NCBI RefSeq assembly: GCF_023130475.1 | Contig: NZ_JAKHEX010000004.1 | Span: forward strand, 137,502-170,995 | DNA: 33,494 nt | Reading direction: 5' to 3' | Source: Aciditerrimonas ferrireducens | Lineage (GTDB): Bacteria; Actinomycetota; Acidimicrobiia; Acidimicrobiales; UBA8190 | In this document: positions 12,472 to 22,935 of the stretch, one piece after another | Position numbering within the stretch: position 1 is the stretch's first letter | Layout: every line of letters starts with the position of its first letter | Notes under the pieces: generated by a model | Seen by the model: the letters and a program-made list of their open reading frames with translations, nothing else | What the model was told of the DNA's origin: nothing | Databases searched by the model: none | Translations under genes and position numbers: made by a program

Positions 12472-13652
12472 CGGCGGGCCGGGGCGTTCGAGGCCTGCCG
12501 GAGGGCGGCCAGGCCCGGGAGGTCCCCGTGCTCAAGGAGCTCGAGGGAGGCCCCGCCCCCGGTGGAGACGAACCCGACCCGGTCCTGGAGGCCGAGGCGG
12601 TCGAGGGCCGCGGCCGAGTCGCCCCCGCCGACCACGCTGTGGCCGGGGCAGGCGGCCACCGCCTCGGCCACCGCCCGGGTCCCAGCGGCGAAGCGCTCGT
12701 CCTCGAACACCCCCATGGGCCCGTTCCAGAAGACGGTGCGGGCCTCGGCGAGGCAGGCGGCGAAGCGAGCCGCGGTGGCCGGGCCGATGTCGAGGCCCCG
12801 CCAGCCCTCGGGCACCGCCGAGGCCACCATGGTGCGGCCGCTGCCCGGCCCGCCGTCGGCCAGGGTCCCCTCGGGGCTCAGGCAGACGACGTCCTCGGGG
12901 ACCACCAGGCGGTCACCGGCCTCCTCGAGGAGCACCCGGCACTCCTCCAGGCGGGCCGGGTCGACCAGGGAGGCCCCCACTCCGATCCCCTTGGCGGCCA
13001 GGAAGGTGAAGGCCATCCCGCCGCCGACCACGAGGCGGTCGACCACCTGGAGCAACGAGCGCAGGACCCCGAGCTTGTCGGCCACCTTGGCTCCCCCGAC
13101 GACCGCCACGAACGGTCGGGCTGGGGCGGCGAGGAGACCGCCGAGGACCTGGACCTCCTTGGCGAGCAGGCGCCCGGCCGCCGCGGGCAGGAGGCGGGGC
13201 GGGCCGACGATGGAGGCGTGGGCCCGGTGCGAGGCCCCGAAGGCGTCGTTCACGTAGGCGTCCTGGCCGTCGACCAGCCGGCGGACGAAGGCCTCGTCCC
13301 CGGCCTCCTCCCCGGGGTCCCAGCGGAGGTTGTCGAGCAGCCGGACCTCGGGGACCAGCTCGGCCAGGCGGGCCCGGACCGGCTGGAGGTCGGTGGCCGG
13401 GTCCGGGACGCCCTTCGGGCGGCCCAGGTGGCTGCAGACGGTGACCGTCGCCCCCTGGTCGACCAGCCAGCGCAGGGTCGGGACCGCCGCCCGGATGCGG
13501 AAGTCGTCGGCCACCTCCCGCTGCCCGCCGGAGCCGGTGCGCAGCGGGACGTTGAGGTCGGCGCGGACCAGGACCCGCCGGCCGGCGAGGGGGGGCAGGT
13601 CCTCGAGGAGGGGCAGGCCGGCGGCCGGCCCGCCCTGCGGGTGCTCGCCCAC
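12468..13652 (-). CDS. pgk: phosphoglycerate kinase
   Basis: This 394-residue enzyme transfers phosphate from 1,3-bisphosphoglycerate to ADP in glycolysis. The family signature RRVLVRADLNVPLR lies near the N-terminus. Substrate-binding SHLGRPKG, the hinge-region VVGGAKVADKLGVL, WNGPMGVFEDERFAAGT and the nucleotide loop VVGGGDSAAALDRLG are all recognisable. The GTG start is 7 bases after the gap stop with GAGGGG just before it. The gene forms an operon with gap and tpiA. Confidence 0.96.
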   Translation of the reverse strand: MGEHPQGGPAAGLPLLEDLPPLAGRRVLVRADLNVPLRTGSGGQREVADDFRIRAAVPTLRWLVDQGATVTVCSHLGRPKGVPDPATDLQPVRARLAELVPEVRLLDNLRWDPGEEAGDEAFVRRLVDGQDAYVNDAFGASHRAHASIVGPPRLLPAAAGRLLAKEVQVLGGLLAAPARPFVAVVGGAKVADKLGVLRSLLQVVDRLVVGGGMAFTFLAAKGIGVGASLVDPARLEECRVLLEEAGDRLVVPEDVVCLSPEGTLADGGPGSGRTMVASAVPEGWRGLDIGPATAARFAACLAEARTVFWNGPMGVFEDERFAAGTRAVAEAVAACPGHSVVGGGDSAAALDRLGLQDRVGFVSTGGGASLELLEHGDLPGLAALRQASNAPARR

Positions 13653-13659
13653 CGGCCCC

Positions 13660-14679
13660 TCAGCTCCGGGCGAGGAGGAGGACGAGGTCGAGGAGGCGGT
13701 TGGCGTAGCCCCACTCGTTGTCGTACCACCCGAAGACCTTCACCAGGGTGCCGCCCCCAGGGAGGGCCATGGTCATGGTCAACCCGGCGTCAAGGATGCA
13801 GGAGGCCGGGTTGCCGACGATGTCCGAGGAGACCAGCGGCTCGTCGCTGACCTCCAGGATCCCGGCCAGGGGCCCGTCGGCGGCCGCCTTGCGGAACGCC
13901 GCATTGACCCCCTCGGCGTCGACCGCCTGGGCCACCACGGCGGTGCAGTCGGTGATGGATCCGTCGGGGACCGGGACCCGCAGGGCGGTGCCGTCGAGCT
14001 TCCCCTGCATGGCCGGCAGGGCCAGGGCCGTGGCCCGGGCCGCCCCGGTCGTGGAGGGCACGATGTTGAAGGCCGCGGCCCGGGCCCGCCGGGGGTCCTT
14101 GTGGGCCAGGTCCAAGAGGTTCTGGTCGTTCGTGACGGCGTGCACGGTGGTCATCAGCCCGCTCTGGATGCCGAAGGCGTCGTCGAGGACCTTGACCATG
14201 GGCACGAAGCAGTTCGTGGTGCACGAGGCGTTGGAGACCACCCGGTGACGGGCCGGGTCGTAGGCGTCGTGGTTGACCCCCATGACCACCGTCAGGTCGG
14301 CCCCCTTAGCCGGGGCGGAGACCGCCACCCGCTCGGCACCGGCCTCGAGGTGGGCCGCCGCCTGCTCCCGGTCGGTGAAGCGGCCGGTGGACTCCACCAC
14401 CACCTGGACGCCCAGCTGCCCCCAGGGCAGGGCTCGGGGGTCCCGCTCGGCGAGCACGGCGATGCGCCGGCCTTCCACCACCAGGGCGTCGTCGGCCACC
14501 TCGACGCTGCCGGGGAACGCCCCGTGGGTGGTGTCCCGGCGGAGCAGCTGGGCGTTGGTGACCGGGTCCGTGAGGTCGTTCACCGCCACCACCTCGAGGT
14601 CGGCCCGCCGGGCGGCGGCCGCTCGGAGGAAGTTCCGGCCGATCCTCCCGAAGCCGTTGATCGCCACGCGTGCGGTCAT
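13660..14679 (-). CDS. gap: glyceraldehyde-3-phosphate dehydrogenase, NAD-type
   Basis: This 339-residue enzyme oxidises glyceraldehyde 3-phosphate to 1,3-bisphosphoglycerate. The Rossmann motif is INGFGRIGRNFLRA, with NDLTDP following the beta-2 strand; an Asp here usually indicates NAD preference. The catalytic Cys lies in SNASCTTNC, near residue 153, and the catalytic His in MTTVHAVTNDQ. WYDNEWGYANRLLDL closes the C-terminal domain. The ATG follows AAGGAGGGGAGGACG, a strong ribosome binding site that fixes the start. It lies 25 bases from the yvcK stop; the whiA gene usually found between them is absent. Confidence 0.97.
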   Translation of the reverse strand: MTARVAINGFGRIGRNFLRAAAARRADLEVVAVNDLTDPVTNAQLLRRDTTHGAFPGSVEVADDALVVEGRRIAVLAERDPRALPWGQLGVQVVVESTGRFTDREQAAAHLEAGAERVAVSAPAKGADLTVVMGVNHDAYDPARHRVVSNASCTTNCFVPMVKVLDDAFGIQSGLMTTVHAVTNDQNLLDLAHKDPRRARAAAFNIVPSTTGAARATALALPAMQGKLDGTALRVPVPDGSITDCTAVVAQAVDAEGVNAAFRKAAADGPLAGILEVSDEPLVSSDIVGNPASCILDAGLTMTMALPGGGTLVKVFGWYDNEWGYANRLLDLVLLLARS

Positions 14680-14704
14680 CGTCCTCCCCTCCTTCGTGGG
14701 TCCC

Positions 14705-15634
14705 CTATCCGAGCAGATCGACCAGGGCCTTCGCCAGTTGCTCGGGGTCGTGGGCGTGGCCCGGGCGGTCGGCGAGGGGCCGTTCGACCACTGGCACGCC
14801 GGGTTCGCCGAGCGGGATGTGGCTGGTGTCGGCGAGCACGACGTCCACGGGGATCCCGTGGGCCCGGATCGCGGCCACGTGGGCGGCCACGTCGTAGCCG
14901 GCGGTCTCGGCCACCTGGGGCCGCAAGTTGGCGACGTAGACCCGCTGGGCGCGGGTGGACCTGAGCGCCTCGGCGATGCCCGGCACGATGGCCGCGGCCA
15001 GGACGCTGGTGAAGAGGGACCCCGGCCCGAGGACAACCTGGTCCGCCTGGCGGATGGCCTCGAGAGCCGCCTCGCTGGCCGGCGGGTCGGGGGGGGCGAG
15101 GCGGACCCGGCGGATCCGGGAGGTGCCCATGACTGCCACCTGCCCCTCGACCGGGCCGTCGGGGGTCTCGGCCACCAAGGTGACCGGGCCGGCGCTGGCC
15201 GGGACGACCCGACCCTCGCAGCCCAGGAGCCGCCCCGCCTCGTCGAGGGCCGCCTGGAGATCCCCGGTCACGGTCGCCAGGGCCGCGAGGAGGAGGTTGC
15301 CGAGGGGATGGCCAGGGCCGCTCGACGCCGGGGACTGGCCGCCGGGCGGGGTCGACCCGAGGAGGGCCTCGGCCGGGAAGCGGTGCTGGCAGGCCGCGGC
15401 CAGGGCCGAGTCCTGGGCGGCGAGGGCCACGAGGCAGGTCCGCAGGTCCCCGAGGGGTGGGAGGCCGAGGCTGGCCCGCAGACGGCCCGAGGACCCCCCG
15501 TCGTCGGCCAGGGAGACCACCGCGGTGACCGAACCGGCGTAGCGCCGCGCCGCCCGTAGCGTGGCGGCCTGGCCGTGCCCGCCCCCCACGGCCACCACCG
15601 CCGGTCCAGTGGCGGCCTCGTCGAGGGGACTCAC
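14705..15634 (-). CDS. yvcK: YvcK/GlmR-family gluconeogenesis and envelope factor
   Basis: This 309-residue protein belongs to the YvcK (UPF0052/CofD-like) family. The N-terminal nucleotide-sugar binding segment reads VVAVGGGHGQAATLRAARRY and SLADDGGSSGRLR; GGGHG in place of GGGTG also occurs in other actinobacteria, as I recall. QVVLGPGSLFTSVLAA and RVYVANLRPQVAET are further family blocks. In Bacillus the protein binds UDP-GlcNAc and tunes central carbon flow toward the cell wall. The frame is open far upstream through rapZ, but the family starts at the GTG at 15634, which overlaps the rapZ stop by 4 bases. Confidence 0.92.
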   Translation of the reverse strand: MSPLDEAATGPAVVAVGGGHGQAATLRAARRYAGSVTAVVSLADDGGSSGRLRASLGLPPLGDLRTCLVALAAQDSALAAACQHRFPAEALLGSTPPGGQSPASSGPGHPLGNLLLAALATVTGDLQAALDEAGRLLGCEGRVVPASAGPVTLVAETPDGPVEGQVAVMGTSRIRRVRLAPPDPPASEAALEAIRQADQVVLGPGSLFTSVLAAAIVPGIAEALRSTRAQRVYVANLRPQVAETAGYDVAAHVAAIRAHGIPVDVVLADTSHIPLGEPGVPVVERPLADRPGHAHDPEQLAKALVDLLG

Positions 15635-16482
15635 CGCTCCACGTCCCGGTGCAGGACCCCGGCGGACCAGCCGGCGGCCTGCAGGCGGCCGGCCACTTCC
15701 TCGGCCAGGGCCACCGAGCGGTGGCGACCGCCGGTGCAGCCGAGGGCGATGGTCAGGTACGACTTCCCCTCGCGCTGGAACGCCGGCAGGAGCAGGTCGA
15801 AAAGACGCTGGAGCTCCTCGAGGAAGGCGGTGGTCTCGGGCTGCTCGAGGACATAGCGGCGGACCGGCTCGTCCAGGCCGCTCTGGGGTCGGAGCTCCTC
15901 CACCCAGTAGGGGTTCGGCAGGAAGCGGCAGTCGAGGACCAGGTCGGCGTCGAGGGGCACCCCGTGGGCGTAGCCGAAGGACAGCACGGTGGTCCTGGGG
16001 CCCGGCGAGCCGGGATCCCCGAAGAGGGCCATGATGCGGACCCGGAGCTGGTTGACGGTGAGGGAACCGGTGTCGAGGACCACGTCGGCCCGTTCCCGGA
16101 CAGCGCGGAGGTGGCGGCGCTCCTCGGCGATGGCCAGGTCGACCGGGTCGCCGCCCATGGGGTGGCGTCGGCGGGTCCCGGCGAAGCGACGGACGAGGAT
16201 CTCGTCGGGGGCGTCGAGGAAGACGAGGCGGACCGCGTGGCCTTGGGCCCGGAGGGCTTCGACGGCGGGCAGGGCCTCGTCGACCGGCGCTCCCCCGCCC
16301 CGGCCGACCACGAGGGCGACCCGCTCCTGGGGCCGGCCGTGGGCGGAGAGGGCCTCGGCCGCCTCCGCCAAGAGCGAGGGCGGCATGTTGTCGATGACGT
16401 ACCACCCGGCGTCCTCCAAGGCGGCGGCGGCGGTGGAGCGCCCGGCGCCGGACATGCCGGTGATGACCAGGTAGTCGCTCAC
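15631..16482 (-). CDS. rapZ: RapZ/YvcJ-family P-loop nucleotide-binding protein
   Basis: This 283-residue protein has the Walker A motif ITGMSGAGRSTAAAALED; the usual Lys is Arg, a change I recall as common in actinobacterial members. VIDNMPPSLLAEA follows, and the C-terminal domain has SFGYAHGVPLDADLV-type and IALGCTGGRHRSVALAE blocks. In E. coli RapZ directs processing of the GlmZ small RNA; in Gram-positives the role is less defined but it is linked to YvcK. I prefer the GTG at 16482, with GGGAGG about 7 bases upstream, over the ATG at 16509, which would overlap uvrC by 14 bases. Confidence 0.92.
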   Translation of the reverse strand: MSDYLVITGMSGAGRSTAAAALEDAGWYVIDNMPPSLLAEAAEALSAHGRPQERVALVVGRGGGAPVDEALPAVEALRAQGHAVRLVFLDAPDEILVRRFAGTRRRHPMGGDPVDLAIAEERRHLRAVRERADVVLDTGSLTVNQLRVRIMALFGDPGSPGPRTTVLSFGYAHGVPLDADLVLDCRFLPNPYWVEELRPQSGLDEPVRRYVLEQPETTAFLEELQRLFDLLLPAFQREGKSYLTIALGCTGGRHRSVALAEEVAGRLQAAGWSAGVLHRDVER

Positions 16483-16495
16483 CCCTCGGCCTCCC

Positions 16496-18580
16496 TCACG
16501 GTCCCCCATCCTGGCCGATGGCGACCCTTACCGGGTCCGGGACGAGCCCCGGACCGGCCTCGGGCGCAGACGGCGACGACGGCTCGGCAGGGGTGCTGGG
16601 CCCGTGGAGGTGGGCGAAGAGGGCCTCCGCTACTGGTGCGGGCAGGAACGGCAGGCCGGCCAGCTCCTCGAGGGGCGCGGCGCGGAGGCGCCGGAGGGAG
16701 CCGTAGTGGCGAAGCAGGGCCCGGCGGCGGGCCGGGCCGAGCCCGGGGACCTGGTCGAGGGCGCTGCGGGTCATGCGGGCCGAGCGCAGGCGGCGGTGGT
16801 AGCCGACGGCGAAGCGGTGGGCTTCGTCCCGGGCCTGCTGGAGGACGAGGAGGGCCGGGGAGCCGTAGGGGATGCGGAGGGGGTCGGGGCGGCCGGGGAC
16901 GAAGACCTCCTCGAAGGCCTTGGCCAGGGCGGCGACCGGGATCTCCCCGGTCAGGCCGAGGCGTTCGAGGACCTCGACCGCCACCCCGAGCTGGCCCTTG
17001 CCCCCGTCCACCAGGAGCAGCTGGGGCGGGTAGGCGAACCGGCGGGCCCGGCCATCGGTCCCCTCGGCTGCCCGGGCCCGTTCCCGGAGGAGTGCGCCGA
17101 GGCGCCGCTCGAGGACCTCGCCCATGGCGGCGTAGTCGTCGTTGCCCGGGACGGTGCGGATCTTGAAGCGGCGGTACTCGCTGGGCCGGGGCAGGCCGTC
17201 CTCGAGGACCACCATGGACCCGACGTAGTCGGTCCCCTGGAGGTGGCTCATGTCGTAGCACTCGATGCGCAGGGGGGCCTGGGGCAGGCCGAGGACCTCC
17301 TGGAGGGCCTCCAGGGCCGCCGCCCGGGCCGCGTGGTCGGCGGCGCGGCGGCTCCGGGCCCGCCGGAGCTCCTCGAGGGCGTTGGCCTGGGCCGTCTCGA
17401 GCAGGCGGCGCTTGGCTCCCCGCTGGGGCACCGAAAGGGTCACGGGCCCGCCCCGCCGGTCCCCGAGGAGGGCCTGGTGCGCCTCGGCGGCCTCCGGAAG
17501 GGTCGGGAGGAGCACCTGCCGGGGCACGGGCTGATCGAGCTCCCCCTCGGCGCTGCGGCCCCGGGTGGGGTCCCCGGCGCCGCTCACCAGCTCCCAGTCC
17601 GCCGGCGCCGGGCGGGCCCGCCCCGACCCTCCCGGGTGGGACCGCTCGGGGGGCCCGGCGTCGGCGTAGAGCTCCTCGAGGACCCGGCCGAGCAGCCCGG
17701 CCTGGTCGAGCTCCTCGGCCCGGTCGACGAGGAGGACCCGCCGGCCGACCAGCCGGCCCCGACGGACCCGCAGGACGCAGACCGCTGCCTGGAGGGGGTC
17801 CTCGGCGAGGCCGAGGACGTCGAGGTCCTCGGGCCGGTCCAGGACGACCTCCTGGCGGGCGGTGGCCAGCTCGAGGCTGGCCAGCTGGTCGCGCAGGCGC
17901 GCCGCCCGCTCGAAGGCCAGCTGCTCGGCCGCCTCGGCCATCTCCTGGCGGAGGCGCGTGGCGAGGGCCTCGGTGTCGCCGGCGAAGAAGGCCATGAGGT
18001 CCTCGACGTAGCCCCGGTAGGTGGCCGGGTCGACGGCCCCGACGCAGGGGCCCGAGCAGCGCTCGATGTGGAACAAGAGGCAGGGCCGTCCCATGGCCTG
18101 GTGCCGGCGGAACTTGCCGTCCGAGCAGGTCCGGACCGGGAAGCTGCGCACCACGAGGTCCAGGGTCTCCCGGGCTGCCTTGGCGTGGGTGAAGGGACCG
18201 AAGGCCGCGGTCCCGGACCGCCGGCGCCCCCGGACCACCGCGGCCCGGGGCCAGGGGTCCGAGACGGTGACCGCCAGCCAGGGGTAGCTCTTGTCGTCGA
18301 CCAGCCGGACGTTGAACCGGGGCCGGTGGCGCTTGATGAGGCTGTACTCGAGGAGGAGGGCCTCGGTCTCGTTGGCCACCTGGATCCACTCCACCCGGGC
18401 GGCCTGGGCCACGAGCTGCGCGGTCCGGGGGGCCAAGGTGGCCGGGTCGGCGAAGTAGGAGGCGAGGCGCTGACGGAGGGACTTGGCCTTGCCGACGTAG
18501 AGCACCCGCCCGTCGGCGTCGAGGAACTGGTAGGAGCCCGGGGCGTCGGGGATGCTGGCTGGGGGCGGCCGCTCGACCAC
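16496..18580 (-). CDS. uvrC: excinuclease ABC subunit C
   Basis: This 694-residue nuclease makes both incisions around a DNA lesion after UvrAB loading. The GIY-YIG domain is at the N-terminus (DAPGSYQFLDADGRVLYVGK). A Cys-containing linker (GRPCLLFHIERCSGPCVG) and a UVR helix (ALATRLRQEMAEAAEQLAFE) follow. The RNase H-like endonuclease domain has IECYDMSHLQGTDYVGSMV and LLLVDGGKGQLGVA, and tandem helix-hairpin-helix motifs end the protein (LDQVPGLGPARRRALLRHYG). The GTG at 18580 starts at the family boundary; CACAGT, one base off TANNNT, ends 6 bases before it, so a leaderless transcript is possible. It is the first gene of the minus-strand housekeeping block. Confidence 0.95.
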   Translation of the reverse strand: MVERPPPASIPDAPGSYQFLDADGRVLYVGKAKSLRQRLASYFADPATLAPRTAQLVAQAARVEWIQVANETEALLLEYSLIKRHRPRFNVRLVDDKSYPWLAVTVSDPWPRAAVVRGRRRSGTAAFGPFTHAKAARETLDLVVRSFPVRTCSDGKFRRHQAMGRPCLLFHIERCSGPCVGAVDPATYRGYVEDLMAFFAGDTEALATRLRQEMAEAAEQLAFERAARLRDQLASLELATARQEVVLDRPEDLDVLGLAEDPLQAAVCVLRVRRGRLVGRRVLLVDRAEELDQAGLLGRVLEELYADAGPPERSHPGGSGRARPAPADWELVSGAGDPTRGRSAEGELDQPVPRQVLLPTLPEAAEAHQALLGDRRGGPVTLSVPQRGAKRRLLETAQANALEELRRARSRRAADHAARAAALEALQEVLGLPQAPLRIECYDMSHLQGTDYVGSMVVLEDGLPRPSEYRRFKIRTVPGNDDYAAMGEVLERRLGALLRERARAAEGTDGRARRFAYPPQLLLVDGGKGQLGVAVEVLERLGLTGEIPVAALAKAFEEVFVPGRPDPLRIPYGSPALLVLQQARDEAHRFAVGYHRRLRSARMTRSALDQVPGLGPARRRALLRHYGSLRRLRAAPLEELAGLPFLPAPVAEALFAHLHGPSTPAEPSSPSAPEAGPGLVPDPVRVAIGQDGGP

Positions 18581-18670
18581 TCCCCCACTGTGCCGCGTCC
18601 GCGGTGCCGCCGACGCGCCGGCGCACGATCCGGTCGGGCGGGTCGCTGGCGGCGGGCCGGGTGGGCCAGC

Positions 18671-18804
18671 CGCTAGGGTTGGGGAAAGCGCCGGCCTGGT
18701 ATCCGGCAACCACCATCCCGCTCCGAGGCCGCCATCCCCGCGGCGGGCGACCAGGCGCCCCCGCCGGCCGTGGAGGAGCGCATCCCCCGAGGGGGTCCAT
18801 CGAG
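18671..18804 (+). promoter_or_regulatory. nadA leader with possible structured RNA
   Basis: The 224-base gap between uvrC and nadA holds TAGGGT (18674-18679), a possible -10. After it come two nested helices: GGTTG (18678-18682) can pair with CAACC (18707-18711), enclosing GCCGG (18690-18694) paired with CCGGC (18703-18707, competing for one base). A further hairpin CCGCC/GGCGG lies downstream. The order AAGCGCCGGC, a 7-base loop, then CCGGCAACC recalls the core of SAM-I/SAM-IV-clan riboswitches, but the closing P1 stem and other conserved parts were not found. GAGGGGG before the ATG is the ribosome binding site. Confidence 0.25.
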
Positions 18805-19920
18805 ATGCTTCGCCTGCAGACGCCGCTGCCCGCCTGGTATCGGGAGGCCGCTCCCGAGGAGCTCGATGCCCGCATCGAGTCGGCCAAGGCGGCCCTGGGA
18901 CGACGGCTGGTCATCCTCGGCCACCACTACCAGCGGGACGAGGTGATCAAGTTCGCCGACGCCCGAGGGGACTCGTTGCGCCTGGCCCGCTTCGCCGCCG
19001 AGCAGGACGAGGCGGCCTACGTGGTGTTCTGCGGGGTCCACTTCATGGCCGAGTCGGCCGACGTCCTGACCGCCCCGCACCAGCAGGTCATCCTGCCGGA
19101 CCTGAACGCCGGGTGCTCGATGGCCGACATGGCCGATGCCGAGGACGTGGAGACCGCCTGGGAGGAGCTGGCCGAGGTGATCGACACCGAGGCCTTGGTG
19201 CCCATCACCTACATCAACTCCTCGGCCGCGGTGAAGGCGTTCGTGGGCCGCCACGACGGGGTGGTCTGCACCTCCTCGAACGCCCGGGCCGTGTTGACCT
19301 GGGCCCTGGGCGAACCGGGCGGCGCGGCGGGCCGGGGCGAGAAGGTGCTGTTCGTGCCCGACCAGCACCTGGGGCGCAACACCGCCCTGGCCATGGGCTA
19401 CCGACCAGACGAGATCGCCCTCTACGACCCCCGGCGTCCCCTGGGCGGCCTGGACGAGCGGACGGTGAAGGAGGCCCGGGTCCTGGTCTGGAAGGGCCAC
19501 TGCTCGGTGCACCAGCGGTTCACCCCGGCGCACGTGGCCGCCTTCCGGGAGGCCCATCCCGAGGGGATCGTGGTGGTCCATCCCGAGTGCGCCCACGAGG
19601 TGGTGGCCGTGGCCGACCTGGTGGGATCGACGGACTTCATCATCAAGACGGTGGCCGAGGCGCCGGCGGGGGCGGTGCTGGGGGTGGGCACGGAGATCCA
19701 CCTGGTGCACCGCCTGGCCACCGAGCACCCCGAGAAGACCGTGGTGTCCTTGGACCCCCTGGTGTGCCCCTGCTCGACCATGTTTCGGATCGACCCGCCC
19801 CACCTGGCCTGGGTCCTCGACGGCCTGGTGGCCGGTGAGGTGCGGAACCGGATCACGGTGGACGACGAGACGGCCCGCTGGGCGCGGGTCGCGCTGGAGC
19901 GGATGCTGACCATCTCCTGA
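18805..19920 (+). CDS. nadA: quinolinate synthase NadA
   Basis: This 371-residue enzyme condenses iminoaspartate with dihydroxyacetone phosphate to quinolinate for NAD synthesis. It begins with the family block GRRLVILGHHYQRDEVIKFAD. The likely [4Fe-4S] ligands are the Cys residues in VVFCGVHFMAES, VVVHPECAHEVV and DPLVCPCSTMFRID. NAGCSMADM, YINSSAAVKAF and VLFVPDQHLGRN are also conserved. The length is in the range of the longer NadA group. It is a single gene here, with no nadB or nadC beside it, and faces uvrA with 24 bases between stops. The ATG has GAGGGGG about 9 bases upstream. Confidence 0.96.
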   Translation: MLRLQTPLPAWYREAAPEELDARIESAKAALGRRLVILGHHYQRDEVIKFADARGDSLRLARFAAEQDEAAYVVFCGVHFMAESADVLTAPHQQVILPDLNAGCSMADMADAEDVETAWEELAEVIDTEALVPITYINSSAAVKAFVGRHDGVVCTSSNARAVLTWALGEPGGAAGRGEKVLFVPDQHLGRNTALAMGYRPDEIALYDPRRPLGGLDERTVKEARVLVWKGHCSVHQRFTPAHVAAFREAHPEGIVVVHPECAHEVVAVADLVGSTDFIIKTVAEAPAGAVLGVGTEIHLVHRLATEHPEKTVVSLDPLVCPCSTMFRIDPPHLAWVLDGLVAGEVRNRITVDDETARWARVALERMLTIS

Positions 19921-19944
19921 CCCCCGGCTCCGCCGTCGCGCCGC

Positions 19945-22931
<2,987 letters not shown>

Positions 22932-22935
<4 letters not shown>

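Noticed and set aside
9367..13257. Plus-strand open frame of 1296 residues
   Set aside because: It is antisense to the solute-binding protein, secG, tpiA and pgk genes, all with clear families; composition is Gly/Glu/Val shadow.
15631..16482. Arg instead of Lys in the RapZ Walker A motif as a sign of inactivation
   Set aside because: From memory the same GAGR form occurs in many actinobacterial RapZ proteins, so it is not unusual here.
18581..18670. SOS box or LexA site between uvrC and nadA
   Set aside because: No GAAC-N4-GTTC-like palindrome could be found in the gap.
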